Part shown: piece by piece, positions 26,830-34,850 of the stretch
Layout of the letters: every line of letters begins with the position of its first letter
How positions within the stretch are numbered: position 1 is the first letter of the stretch
NCBI GenBank assembly: GCA_009885825.1
Contig: VFJY01000030.1
Location: 16,120 to 80,119, forward strand
Direction of reading: 5' to 3'
Source of the DNA: Rhodobiaceae bacterium
GTDB taxonomy: Bacteria; Pseudomonadota; Alphaproteobacteria; Rhizobiales; Aestuariivirgaceae
Length of the DNA: 64,000 nt
Program-made: the position numbers and the translations under genes
The notes under the pieces: model-generated
Database searches by the model: none
What the model saw: the letters and a program-made list of their open reading frames with translations, nothing else
Told to the model about the DNA's origin: nothing

Positions 26830-28190
26830 AGCGCCCTTCGCTCCGGCTGCGTCTGGGTTTTGCCGCCACAATTTCCGTGGCTGTGGCACTCGCCTTTATC
26901 GGTTTTCTCATTGCCAATGTGTTTGACCGGCAAATTTCAAGCCGGCTGGAACACGACCTATCGCAGCAGCTTGACCAACTTGCGGCCCAGCTCGTCATCA
27001 ACGATGACAATACGGCGGGAGTAGAGGAAAACCTCACGGACCCGCGCTACGAGCGCCCGCTGTCCGGCCTCTATTGGCAAATAAGTGAGGCCGGGAAAGC
27101 CCCGTTGCGATCGCGTTCACTTTGGGACACGACACTTGATTTCACGAGTCAGACCAACACGGGCGCCCTTGGAGTTGCGACAATACCCGGCCCCGGCGAC
27201 GCGGAACTGCTGGCTTTGGTCCGCGACGTGACTTTGCATGACAAGCAAAACGTCAAACGCCATTTCCGCCTGGCTGTCGCCGAAGACGCCGCGGTTTCAG
27301 CCGCAAGCCGCAATGACCTCCTGCGAACACTTGGCATTGGCCTTGCCATCGCATGCCTCGGGCTCATTCTTGCAGCCATTGCCCAAATTGCCTATGGCCT
27401 CAGGCCCCTGGAGGCGGTTCGCCGCGAAATCGAGGTTGTCCGCCGCGGCACGGTCGGCCGCGTCGAAACATCCGGCATTCCGGCCGAAGTCGTTCCTCTG
27501 GCCGAAGAAATCAATGCCTTGCTCGACTTGCATCGCCGCAATCTCGATCACGCCCGCCGGCGCGCCGGAGATTTGGCTCATGGTCTTAAAACGCCCCTGG
27601 CAGCCCTCTTCGCCCAGGCCGATTTGCTCGCCAGGCAAGGTGCGCCAGGCGCCGCCGAAGCAATTCGCCGCCATCTCCACGCTATGCACCGCTTTGTCGA
27701 GCGCGAACTCGCCCTCGCCCGCTCGCAAGGCGGCAAAATAGCAATCGGCAGCGGCGCGAAAGCTATTGCCGAAATCCTGTCAATTGTCGAAACCCTGAAA
27801 AAACTGCCTGCTGATCATCCCCTTGACTATTCCGTCAAGGGGCCAGGCGAACTTGTCCTCGCCATGAACGCCGAAGACTTCGCCGAAGTCGCAGGAAACC
27901 TCATCGACAATGCGCGGAAATGGGCGAAGGGCCACATCGCCATAAGCGTGACAATCGATGGCAAAACCGCAGTCATCACCGTGGACGACGATGGACCGGG
28001 CATCCCGGAGCAGAAGCAATCGGAAGCCTTGAGCCGGGGCGTCAGGCTGGACCAGAAAGTTGTTGGCAGCGGGCTGGGACTGTCAATTGTCGAGGCGCTG
28101 CTTGAAAATTACAACAGCTGTTTGAAGCTCGCCAAGTCACCGACCGGCGGCCTTTCCGCCAGCTTCAGCATCACGCTGCAAAAATCATAA
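26826..28190 (+). CDS. PhoQ-like sensor histidine kinase
   Basis: A 454-residue inner-membrane kinase. Membrane helices lie at about residues 10-32 and 165-185, framing a periplasmic sensor segment of about 130 residues, and a HAMP-like region follows. The dimerisation helix has GDLAHGLKTPLAALFAQ with the phospho-accepting His. The ATP domain shows N box GNLIDNARKWAKG, G1 VDDDGPGIPEQ and G2 GSGLGLSIVEALL. The start is TTG, overlapping the regulator stop. The PepSY protein with its acidic linker may share the sensor's periplasmic space. Confidence 0.95.
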   Translation: MKRPSLRLRLGFAATISVAVALAFIGFLIANVFDRQISSRLEHDLSQQLDQLAAQLVINDDNTAGVEENLTDPRYERPLSGLYWQISEAGKAPLRSRSLWDTTLDFTSQTNTGALGVATIPGPGDAELLALVRDVTLHDKQNVKRHFRLAVAEDAAVSAASRNDLLRTLGIGLAIACLGLILAAIAQIAYGLRPLEAVRREIEVVRRGTVGRVETSGIPAEVVPLAEEINALLDLHRRNLDHARRRAGDLAHGLKTPLAALFAQADLLARQGAPGAAEAIRRHLHAMHRFVERELALARSQGGKIAIGSGAKAIAEILSIVETLKKLPADHPLDYSVKGPGELVLAMNAEDFAEVAGNLIDNARKWAKGHIAISVTIDGKTAVITVDDDGPGIPEQKQSEALSRGVRLDQKVVGSGLGLSIVEALLENYNSCLKLAKSPTGGLSASFSITLQKS

Positions 28191-28204
28191 CCCACTTCCA
28201 AATT

Positions 28205-28250
28205 TGGTGCCGGCTGCCAGACTCGAACCGGCACAGCCTTTCGGAAAGAA
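28205..28250 (-). pseudogene. 3' fragment of a tRNA-Leu gene (candidate attachment site)
   Basis: On the minus strand the sequence reads CTTTCCGAAAGG, then a variable arm, GCCGGTTCGAGTCTGGC (T-arm with one G-T pair) and AGCCGGCACCA, the 3' acceptor strand plus encoded CCA. The 5' half, including the anticodon, is missing. It matches the 3' part of rhizobial tRNA-Leu genes that begin GCCGGC. Partial tRNA 3' ends are typically left at the far border of elements that integrated into a tRNA gene. Confidence 0.75.
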
Positions 28251-28410
28251 ACTACACTTGCAATGGCGCTGGCAATATCGTGACCGACACCAGTCCCGGC
28301 GAGGTCCTTGCCTTTGCCTATAAAGCCAGAAACCGGCACACATCGATCACCCGGAACTCCGTGGCCTATGCGAGCTACAGCTACAATGCCTCTGGGCGAA
28401 TGGTGCCGCG
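28250..28410 (+). pseudogene. RHS/YD-repeat gene remnant
   Basis: One open frame reads CNGAGNIVTDTSPGEVLAFAYKARNRHTSITRNSVAYASYSYNASGRMV, which is two consecutive YD-type RHS repeats (GNIV..T and YSYNASGRMV). There is no start, no core domain and no toxin tip. It is a short decayed fragment of an RHS-type polymorphic toxin or surface protein. Confidence 0.75.
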
Positions 28411-28464
28411 CGAAACACCCGTGCAAAAAATGCGGGCAGATCGAATGCAATTGAATATATGCAA

Positions 28465-28598
28465 TGGACTGCACCCCTTGAATGAGACACGGTAATTTCG
28501 GCTACAGGTAACCTGAGGAGGAAGACCTGTGCTAAAGAGAAGTAGCAAATCGAAGGGTGGCCAGTATCCGACGGCGTTCAAGTTGAAGGCCATCAAGC
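28465..28598 (+). mobile_element. Insertion-sequence left-end fragment, copy 1
   Basis: It begins TGGACTGCACCCCTTG, like IS3-family ends, and includes a ribosome site GAGGAGG and the first codons of an OrfA-like HTH protein (LKRSSKSKGGQYPTAFKLKAIK). It then breaks off. Copy 2 at 30870-31003 is the same length and orientation with five mismatches by eye. Confidence 0.8.
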
Positions 28599-28660
28599 AG
28601 GCGAGCGCCTGCCTACAATTAAAGCAAAGAAGCACCTGCCGCCGCAATGCCAAAGTAATG

Positions 28661-29125
28661 CTAATGCGGACTGGCTTGCTGCGTCATTTGTTGCTGGTAG
28701 GCCTGCTCACGCTCCGGCCAGGTGCTCTTGATGTAGGCCAAAATTGCTTCAATCTCTTCGTCACTTAAGATTGCCCCGAAAGCTGGCATGTCGCTTTCAT
28801 AGTTATCTCCTGCAAATGGCTTGAGGCCGAGTTTGGTTATACCGGTCAGTGCATCGTCGGTGTGATGCCATGTGTGGCCAGTTTTGTCGTGGGGAGGTGC
28901 GGGCATTCTTCCGTTGGGCAATGGCGTTTGCCAATTCGGCTGCCCCTCAAGATTCTTGCCATGGCAACTGGCGCAACGCACGTTGTAGAGTGATTGGCCC
29001 TGGGCAATTTGTTTCAGCTTGCTTGCTTTTGAGTCAAACAGATTATGCGGCCCGGCTATCAATAGCAGGGTACCGGCCACAGCCGCAGCTGCCACTGCCA
29101 CGGCTGTGTAAAAGGGCTTGTTCAC
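28661..29125 (-). CDS. Class I cytochrome c
   Basis: A 154-residue membrane-anchored or secreted monohaem cytochrome c. The N-terminal hydrophobic segment AVAVAAAAVAGTLLLIAG is either a signal peptide or an anchor. The haem site is CASCH (near residue 53), and the axial Met lies in YESDMPAFGAILSDEEIEAILAYIKSTWP. Its start overlaps the beta-propeller gene stop by four bases, so the two are coupled. In copper- and arsenite-linked operons such cytochromes pass electrons from oxidases; that link is an inference from the neighbours. Confidence 0.92.
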   Translation of the reverse strand: MNKPFYTAVAVAAAAVAGTLLLIAGPHNLFDSKASKLKQIAQGQSLYNVRCASCHGKNLEGQPNWQTPLPNGRMPAPPHDKTGHTWHHTDDALTGITKLGLKPFAGDNYESDMPAFGAILSDEEIEAILAYIKSTWPEREQAYQQQMTQQASPH

Positions 29126-29997
29126 TGCGCTTTGCCGAACAGTGTCCAGGTAGCGCCACCGTCGATGCTTTCAAGCACGCCATTTTCCTGCGTCGTCAGG
29201 GCGAGATGATTGAGATCGGCCGGATTGATGGCAAGGTGCAGGGGAATAGCGTCGCCAAAACCGTTTGATAGAACGGTCCATTCATCGGGCCTGCTCTCGC
29301 TTGCCTTCATAAGGCCGCGTCCAAGGACGAAAGCAAAAAGAGAGCCATCCGGCCCAACCTTGACGGTGCTGACGGTCTCGCCCTCAAATTCCAGGGGCTG
29401 CCAGCTTGCGCCCGCATCGGCGCTGACGTGGAGCCCCTGCTTCGTGGCGGCATATATCTGATCTGCTTTAAGGCCTGACGCGGCAAGTGAGATCAGGCCT
29501 GTGGGGGGTGTTCCCGCGATTGACCAGTTCTGGCCCCCATCCCGGCTGATCTGCAATTCGCCAAAACTGCCGTAGATTGTTTTGGGGTCGGCGGGGCTCA
29601 CATCCATCTGGTGGAAGTCAACCGGCCCGCCAACCCCAGGCGAAAGCTGCTTCCAGGAGGCTCCACCATCAATGGACTTGAGGAAGCCGGAATTGCCGCC
29701 GCCGGCGGGATGCCCGCTTGCATAGTAGCTCAGTGGATCAACTGGATCAGGAGAAAAACCCATATAGTCATGAACCGGGGAAACCAGTGTGGCTTCGCCG
29801 TCCTTTGCCAAGGCAAAAAGCCCATGATGTGACGCCAGCAATAGCGTTGCCGAACCTGACCGGGCAAAGGCAATGCCGTGATAGTGGGTTTTGCCCGCAA
29901 GCTCATTGAGGGTTTCGGCATAGGCCGGCGCGATTGCCGCGAGCGAGATTACCGACCAGGCGAACGCCAGCCTTGAAAAGATATTCATTGATTTCAA
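29122..29997 (-). CDS. Secreted beta-propeller protein (F510_1955 / BNR-repeat type)
   Basis: A 291-residue exported protein. The signal peptide ends near APAYA (residue 27). The rest is a propeller with repeated Asp-box (BNR) turns: SIDGGASWKQLS, SRDGGQNWSIAG, SADAGASWQPLE and SIDGGATWTLFG. The motif SxDGGxxW appears four times, with the first His-rich stretch THYHGIAFARSG. It resembles the F510_1955 family annotated as glycosyl hydrolase, but no catalytic residues can be shown here. It is coupled to the cytochrome c gene downstream. Confidence 0.85.
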   Translation of the reverse strand: MKSMNIFSRLAFAWSVISLAAIAPAYAETLNELAGKTHYHGIAFARSGSATLLLASHHGLFALAKDGEATLVSPVHDYMGFSPDPVDPLSYYASGHPAGGGNSGFLKSIDGGASWKQLSPGVGGPVDFHQMDVSPADPKTIYGSFGELQISRDGGQNWSIAGTPPTGLISLAASGLKADQIYAATKQGLHVSADAGASWQPLEFEGETVSTVKVGPDGSLFAFVLGRGLMKASESRPDEWTVLSNGFGDAIPLHLAINPADLNHLALTTQENGVLESIDGGATWTLFGKAQ

Positions 29998-30046
29998 TCC
30001 TTCAAAAGAGAGTTAAGAGTTTACAACCAGTGCGGCTTCCGCGCAC

Positions 30047-30337
30047 TCATTCCAGGTCATCCTGCGATGGTGGCGTGCCCCCAGCCTTGTTTTTGTTTCC
30101 GGACATTGCGCAAAGTCCGAATGCGCACATTAGTGCGCAGGGAGCAAACGTGAGTATGAGCGGCGCGAGACCGAGCCCAACTACCGCTGGCCAATTCAGA
30201 TAAAGACCCGCTCCAATAATCAGGGCTGCGGCTGCCATTAAAACAATTGGCCGCCTGACGTTTGATGTGATTGCGCGGGCAGCCAGGTTTTTTGTACTCA
30301 GTGTGCTCGCATTGGCGCTGTGTAATTGCTTTTCCAT
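30047..30337 (-). CDS. Small Cys-containing membrane protein, function unknown
   Basis: Not recognised. The 96-residue protein starts MEKQLHSAN (the ORF-track start 20 codons upstream lacks support) and has two hydrophobic segments. The second segment, LILTFAPCALMCAFGLCAMSG, carries three cysteines. The tail is polar. It stands 49 bp upstream of the propeller gene on the same strand, and is probably in its operon. Such small Cys-bearing membrane proteins are frequent in copper-resistance clusters, which is suggestive only. Confidence 0.7.
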   Translation of the reverse strand: MEKQLHSANASTLSTKNLAARAITSNVRRPIVLMAAAALIIGAGLYLNWPAVVGLGLAPLILTFAPCALMCAFGLCAMSGNKNKAGGTPPSQDDLE

Positions 30338-30427
30338 AATGCATCTCCAAAAATGTTTCATGACCTTGTGCCCGGGACATCGTGGTCGGGAATCCAAGTC
30401 AGCTGGAACAACTCAACTGGAGGATTG

Positions 30428-30742
30428 CTAGATTGGCGGTGTGGGTGGCGCCGAAGTAAAGTCATCTGGCCAAGCCGCCGCCGCAATGGCGTAGGAGGGG
30501 CGCGCCGCCAAGACTTCAAAATAGGTGCCGTCAGCTATGACAGCTGAACCAATACAGGTGGCCTGCGTGCATCCGGCCATTTTGTCCTGAGAAGTGTCGC
30601 AGTTCGGGCAATTAATCTCGTCCATTGCGGCAGCAATTGCTGTATGGGGCGAATCTGCCATGCTGCCACTAACGCCAAAGCCCGGCACTAAAGTCGCAAT
30701 AAACAATGCAACTGCAGCAAAGACGAGCAAGAAACGTCGCAT
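30428..30742 (-). CDS. Small secreted Cys-rich protein, function unknown
   Basis: A 104-residue protein from the ATG at 30742 (MRRFLLVFAAVALFIATLVPGFGV, signal peptide). The mature part has five cysteines, CPNCDTSQDKMAGCTQATCIG, a compact possible metal-binding cluster, and ends SAPPTPPI. I recall similar short secreted proteins beside copper-resistance genes in Rhizobiales, but no copper oxidase or ATPase is in this window. It appears to head the four-gene minus-strand set that runs to the cytochrome c. Confidence 0.7.
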   Translation of the reverse strand: MRRFLLVFAAVALFIATLVPGFGVSGSMADSPHTAIAAAMDEINCPNCDTSQDKMAGCTQATCIGSAVIADGTYFEVLAARPSYAIAAAAWPDDFTSAPPTPPI

Positions 30743-30869
30743 TTTTCCCAATACCATCCCCCTGAAATAGTCAGGTCTTGGCCATGATTCAAGGAAATTA
30801 AGTGTTATCGATTACGGCGACAGAACCGATTGCGGTCGGATTGCGGTGACAAGATTACTGTGACAGGCG

Positions 30870-31003
30870 TGGACTGCACCCGTTGAATGAGACACGGTAA
30901 TTTTGGTTACAGGTAACCTGAGGAGGAAGACCTGTGCTAAAGAGAAGTAGCAAATCGAAGGGTGGCCAGTGCCCGACGGCGTTCAAGTTGAAGGCCATCA
31001 AGC
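30870..31003 (+). mobile_element. Insertion-sequence left-end fragment, copy 2
   Basis: Same 134-bp unit and orientation as copy 1. The OrfA frame reads on through KRVECGEGM and then decays, with SRELRLP-like remains in a shifted frame up to the prfB stop at 31049. The fragment therefore ends where the conserved core genome resumes. Confidence 0.8.
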
Positions 31004-31048
31004 GGGTGGAGTGCGGCGAAGGCATGTTTCCCGTGAGTTGAGGCTCCC

Positions 31049-32180
31049 CTACTCGATATCCTCAATCGCCTCGTTGCTGATGCCCTGGATGCGCTTGGCC
31101 AGGGAGGCCTGGATGAAATCGTCCAGGCCGCCGTCCAGCACGGCGTCGGGGTTGGTGCTGGTGAAGCCGGTGCGCAGGTCCTTGATCAGTTGATAGGGTT
31201 GCAACACGTAAGAGCGGATCTGGTGGCCCCAGCCGATGTCGGTTTTCTTGGCGTTGACCGCGTCGGCTTTTTCCTGCTGCTTTTGCAGCTCGAGTTCGTA
31301 AAGCCTCGCCTTCAGCATTTTCCAGGCGGTGGCGCGGTTCTTGTGCTGCGAACGCTCGGCCTGGCAGGCGACGACGATGCCGGTTGGCTGGTGGGTGATG
31401 CGGACAGCCGAATCTGTTGTGTTGACGTGCTGGCCGCCAGCGCCCGAGGCGCGGTAGGTGTCGATCTTGCAATCGCTTTCATTGATCTGGATGTCGATGT
31501 TGTCGTCGATGACCGGATAGGCCCAGACCGAGGCGAAGGATGTGTGGCGCCTGGCATTTGAATCATAGGGCGATATGCGCACCAGGCGATGCACGCCGGA
31601 TTCGGTTTTCAGCTTGCCATAGGCGTTGTGGCCCTTGATCTCGAGGGTGCAGGATTTGATGCCGGCCTCCTCGCCCGCGTGCTCGTCCAGCACCGACACC
31701 TTGAATTTGTTCTGGTTGGCCCAGCGGGTGTACATGCGCATGAGCATGGAGGCCCAGTCCTGGCTTTCGGTGCCGCCGGCGCCCGCATTGATCTGCACGT
31801 AGCTGTCATTGCCATCGGCCTCGCCGGAAAGCAGGGTTTCAAGCTCCTGCTCGGCCACTTCGGCCTTCAATTTGCCGAGCGCCTTCTCGGCTTCAACGAC
31901 GATGCCGTGATCACCCTCCAGTTCGCCAAGCTCGATGAGGCCCACATTGTCCTCGATGGTTTGCTCCAGCCGCAGAACGGACGAAATGCGCCATTCCAAA
32001 TCCTGGCGCTTGCGCATGATGTCCTGCGCTTTCTGCGGATCGTTCCACAGGGCCGGATCTTCGGATTTGGCGTTCAGTTCTGCGAGCTGGCGGATGGCTG
32101 CATCCCAGTCAAAGATGCCTCCTTAGCAGCCCGATGGACTGCTTCATCTCTTCAACAAGTTTGCCGATTTCTGCGCGCAT
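31049..32180 (-). CDS. prfB: Peptide chain release factor 2 (programmed +1 frameshift)
   Basis: Recognises UGA and UAA stop codons and releases the nascent chain. The ORF track shows only the part from 32017. The true start is the ATG at 32180, and 23 codons precede an in-frame TGA. The +1 frame then continues [23 protein letters not shown] directly into the listed ORF. SPF (specificity) and GGQ ([19 protein letters not shown]) motifs are present. It lies upstream of the accessory island and downstream of mrcA on the same strand. Confidence 0.95.
32108..32120 (-). promoter_or_regulatory. prfB autoregulatory frameshift site
   Basis: The minus strand reads AGG-CAT-CTT-TGA-C with AGGAGG just before, the canonical internal Shine-Dalgarno plus CUU-UGA-C slippery stop. 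Low RF2 permits +1 slippage at CUU and so makes more RF2. Confidence 0.93.
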
Positions 32181-32213
32181 GTCTGGAAAACTTTCAGGTG
32201 GGTTGCTTGGCGC

Positions 32214-34739
32214 TCAATAGAGGCCGCCGGTGCCCGTCGTCAACCCGTCCTCTTCGCCTGTCCCGTCGCCTGTTCCGTCGCCAGTCTCTTCCACGTCAAT
32301 TGGCGCCACCAGTTCAACGCCCTCGCCCGGCACCGCGTTCTCGATCGCCGCCGCCAGTTCCTGGCCAATGATGGTGGTCGATTCAGGCGGCTCGTCGCCC
32401 GGCTTGAACGCTTCGAGAATGACGCCTTCCTGGCCGAAAATGGCGCGCTGGCCCGTGGCGGCATCAATGGGGATGAGTTCGATGGCGCGGGGCACGCGGA
32501 ATGGCGTCGCCGGCTGGTCGCGCAGCGCCAGGCGCATGAAGTCAGCCACGATGGGGGCCGCCAATTCGCCGCCCGTGCGCTTCCGGCCCATGGGCTTGGG
32601 ATTGTCGAAACCCACATAGACGCCCACGACCAGATCCGGCGTGTAGCCAATGAACCAGGCATCCTTTTCATCATTGGATGTGCCGGTCTTGCCGGCCACG
32701 GGCTTGCCCACAGCCAAAACCTTCTTGCCGGTGCCGCGCTGGACCACGCCCTCCATCATCGAAGTGATCTGATAGGCCGTATAGGGGCTCATGACCTGTT
32801 CGCGCACGTCGGCCAGATCGGGCTCCTGGCTGCCTGCGGCGTAGGTTTCCTGCTGGCAAGCGGTGCAGTCACGCTTGTCATTGCGGAAAATGGTGCGGCC
32901 ATGGCGGTCCTGCACCCGGTCGATCAGGGTTGCCACAACCTTCTTTCCGCCATTGTCGAAGATGCTGTAGGCGGTGGTCATCTTCATCAATGACGTCTCG
33001 CCAGCGCCCAGCGCCATCGAGAGATGGGCCGGCATGTTCTCGTAAATGCCCAGGCGCTGGGCGAGGTCCACAACCTTCGTCATGCCAAGATCGGCGGCGA
33101 GACGCACGGTCATGGCATTGCGCGATTGCTCGATGCCGCGCCGCAGTGTCGACGGGCCATAAAACGTGTTCTGATAGTTTTTGGGCTGCCACACCTTGCC
33201 ATCGGCCAGCTTGTATTCAACCGGCGCGTCGAGAATAACCGAAGATGGCGTGTAGCCATTGTCCAGCGCCGCCGCATAGGCGACGGGCTTGAACGATGAA
33301 CCCGGTTGGCGCTTGGCCTGCACGGCCCGGTTGAACTGGCTGTTGCCATAAGAAAATCCACCCACCATGGACAGCACCCGGCCCGTGTGCGGGTCCATGG
33401 CAACCAATGCGCCCTCGACATCGGGCATTTGCACCAGATGCCATTTGCCTTCGTCAGCGCTGGGAGCCACATAGATCACATCGCCCTTGGCCAGGACATC
33501 GGTGGCATTCACAATTTTGGGGCCAAGGCTCGTGCCATCCTCATATTTGCGGGCCCAGCCCATCAACGCCACGGGAACAATTCCGGTTTCACGGGCCACT
33601 TCAAGCTTGCCATCGGCCAGAAGCCTGGGCTGCATGCCGACCCTCGCTTCCGTCCCGCTGATTTCGAGAACCGCCGCCAGCCGCCAGGGAGCCACGTCGC
33701 TTGGCGCCTTTATCTTGGACAGCGGCACGCCCCAATCGCCTTCAACGCCAATCTGATTGACCGGGCCGCGGAATCCACGCTTGCGGTCAAAGGCGATCAA
33801 CCCGCGGGCCAAGGCCTGCCTCGCGAATATCTGCAGCTTGGGATCAAGCGTGGTGCGCACCGATAGCCCGCCCTTGCCCAGCGTGTCCTTGCCATAGAGA
33901 TCGATGAGTTCGCGGCGCACTTCCTCGGCGAAGGACTCAGCCGCAAAGAGCTGGGCTCCGAAGGGACGCGGGCTGATTTCGAGCGGCTTCTTGCCGGCCT
34001 CATCGCGCTCTTCCTGCGTGATGTAGCCGTTCTCAAACATCTGCTGCAGAACCCAGTTGCGCCGCTCGATGGCGCGCTCCTTGTGCTTGAACGGATGATA
34101 GTTGTTGGGGCCCTTTGGCAGGGCCGCGAGATAGGCCATTTCCTCGAGGTTGAGCTCGGTCAGCGACTTGCCGAAATAATTGAGGGAAGCGGCCGCGATG
34201 CCATAGGAGTTGAGGCCCAGGAATATTTCATTCAGATAGAGTTCGAGAATTTGATCCTTGGTGAAGGCTTTCTCGATGCGCTGAACGATGACGGCTTCGC
34301 GCAGTTTCCGCGTCACTGTCTGCTCGTTGCCGAGAAGAAAGTTCTTGGCCACCTGCTGGGTGATGGTAGAGGCGCCGACGATTTGCCCCTCGCGGCCCAG
34401 CTTGATCATGGCGTAACGGATGCCCGCCGCGGCGATGCCACGCCAATCCAATCCGCCATGCTCATAGAAGGTTTTGTCCTCGGCCGAGAGATAGGCGTGA
34501 ATCAATCGCTTGGGCACCGAATTGATGGGAACAAACAGCCGCCGCTGGTCGGCGTATTCCGCCAGCAGCGAGCCATCGGAGGCATGAATGCGCGTCATCA
34601 CCGGCGGTTCATAGGAGGCAAGCTGCTTGTAGTCAGGCAAGTCCTTGGAGACATCGTAAATGACAAAGGCAAGGGCCACCGCCAGCCCGAGAAAAACTGT
34701 GAACCCCGCAGCGAATAGCCAACCAAAAAATCTCAGCAT
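32214..34739 (-). CDS. mrcA: Penicillin-binding protein 1A
   Basis: A bifunctional peptidoglycan glycosyltransferase and transpeptidase at the inner membrane. MLRFFGWLFAAGFTVFLGLAVALAFVIYD is a single membrane anchor, so I start at 34739 instead of 34787. The GT51 domain has AEDKTFYEHGGLDWRGIAAAG. The transpeptidase domain has QPGSSFKPVAYAAAL (S-x-x-K), SRNAMT (S-x-N) and GKTGTSNDEKDAWFIGY (KTG). The C-terminal tail is acidic and repetitive (TGDGTGDGTGEED). The amidase gene lies upstream and prfB downstream on the same strand. Confidence 0.97.
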   Translation of the reverse strand: MLRFFGWLFAAGFTVFLGLAVALAFVIYDVSKDLPDYKQLASYEPPVMTRIHASDGSLLAEYADQRRLFVPINSVPKRLIHAYLSAEDKTFYEHGGLDWRGIAAAGIRYAMIKLGREGQIVGASTITQQVAKNFLLGNEQTVTRKLREAVIVQRIEKAFTKDQILELYLNEIFLGLNSYGIAAASLNYFGKSLTELNLEEMAYLAALPKGPNNYHPFKHKERAIERRNWVLQQMFENGYITQEERDEAGKKPLEISPRPFGAQLFAAESFAEEVRRELIDLYGKDTLGKGGLSVRTTLDPKLQIFARQALARGLIAFDRKRGFRGPVNQIGVEGDWGVPLSKIKAPSDVAPWRLAAVLEISGTEARVGMQPRLLADGKLEVARETGIVPVALMGWARKYEDGTSLGPKIVNATDVLAKGDVIYVAPSADEGKWHLVQMPDVEGALVAMDPHTGRVLSMVGGFSYGNSQFNRAVQAKRQPGSSFKPVAYAAALDNGYTPSSVILDAPVEYKLADGKVWQPKNYQNTFYGPSTLRRGIEQSRNAMTVRLAADLGMTKVVDLAQRLGIYENMPAHLSMALGAGETSLMKMTTAYSIFDNGGKKVVATLIDRVQDRHGRTIFRNDKRDCTACQQETYAAGSQEPDLADVREQVMSPYTAYQITSMMEGVVQRGTGKKVLAVGKPVAGKTGTSNDEKDAWFIGYTPDLVVGVYVGFDNPKPMGRKRTGGELAAPIVADFMRLALRDQPATPFRVPRAIELIPIDAATGQRAIFGQEGVILEAFKPGDEPPESTTIIGQELAAAIENAVPGEGVELVAPIDVEETGDGTGDGTGEEDGLTTGTGGLY

Positions 34740-34850
34740 CGTTAGTTTTCTGACCTGATTCCGTTTCCAGCGACCGCCCGATAGCATGTTTGCGCGAAAG
34801 GCTGCAAAGCATTTGCTAGGCCCGCAATGTGGCCAAGGCTGGGCGGCGCT

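Larger units (their letters stand above)
28191..28660. other. Gene-poor junction with mobile-element debris
   Basis: This 470-bp stretch holds no intact gene. It contains, in order, a tRNA-Leu 3' fragment, an RHS-repeat fragment and a partial insertion-sequence end, each listed separately. The listed ORFs at 28280-28495 and 28529-28768 run through these fragments and are not real genes. Confidence 0.8.

Noticed and set aside
28529-28768. 79-residue plus-strand ORF after IS copy 1
   Set aside because: Its first codons are the IS OrfA start, but it runs into the antisense of the cytochrome c gene, so it is a truncated IS remnant and not a gene.
31589-32371. 260-residue plus-strand ORF
   Set aside because: It is antisense to prfB and the end of mrcA; composition reflects the real genes.
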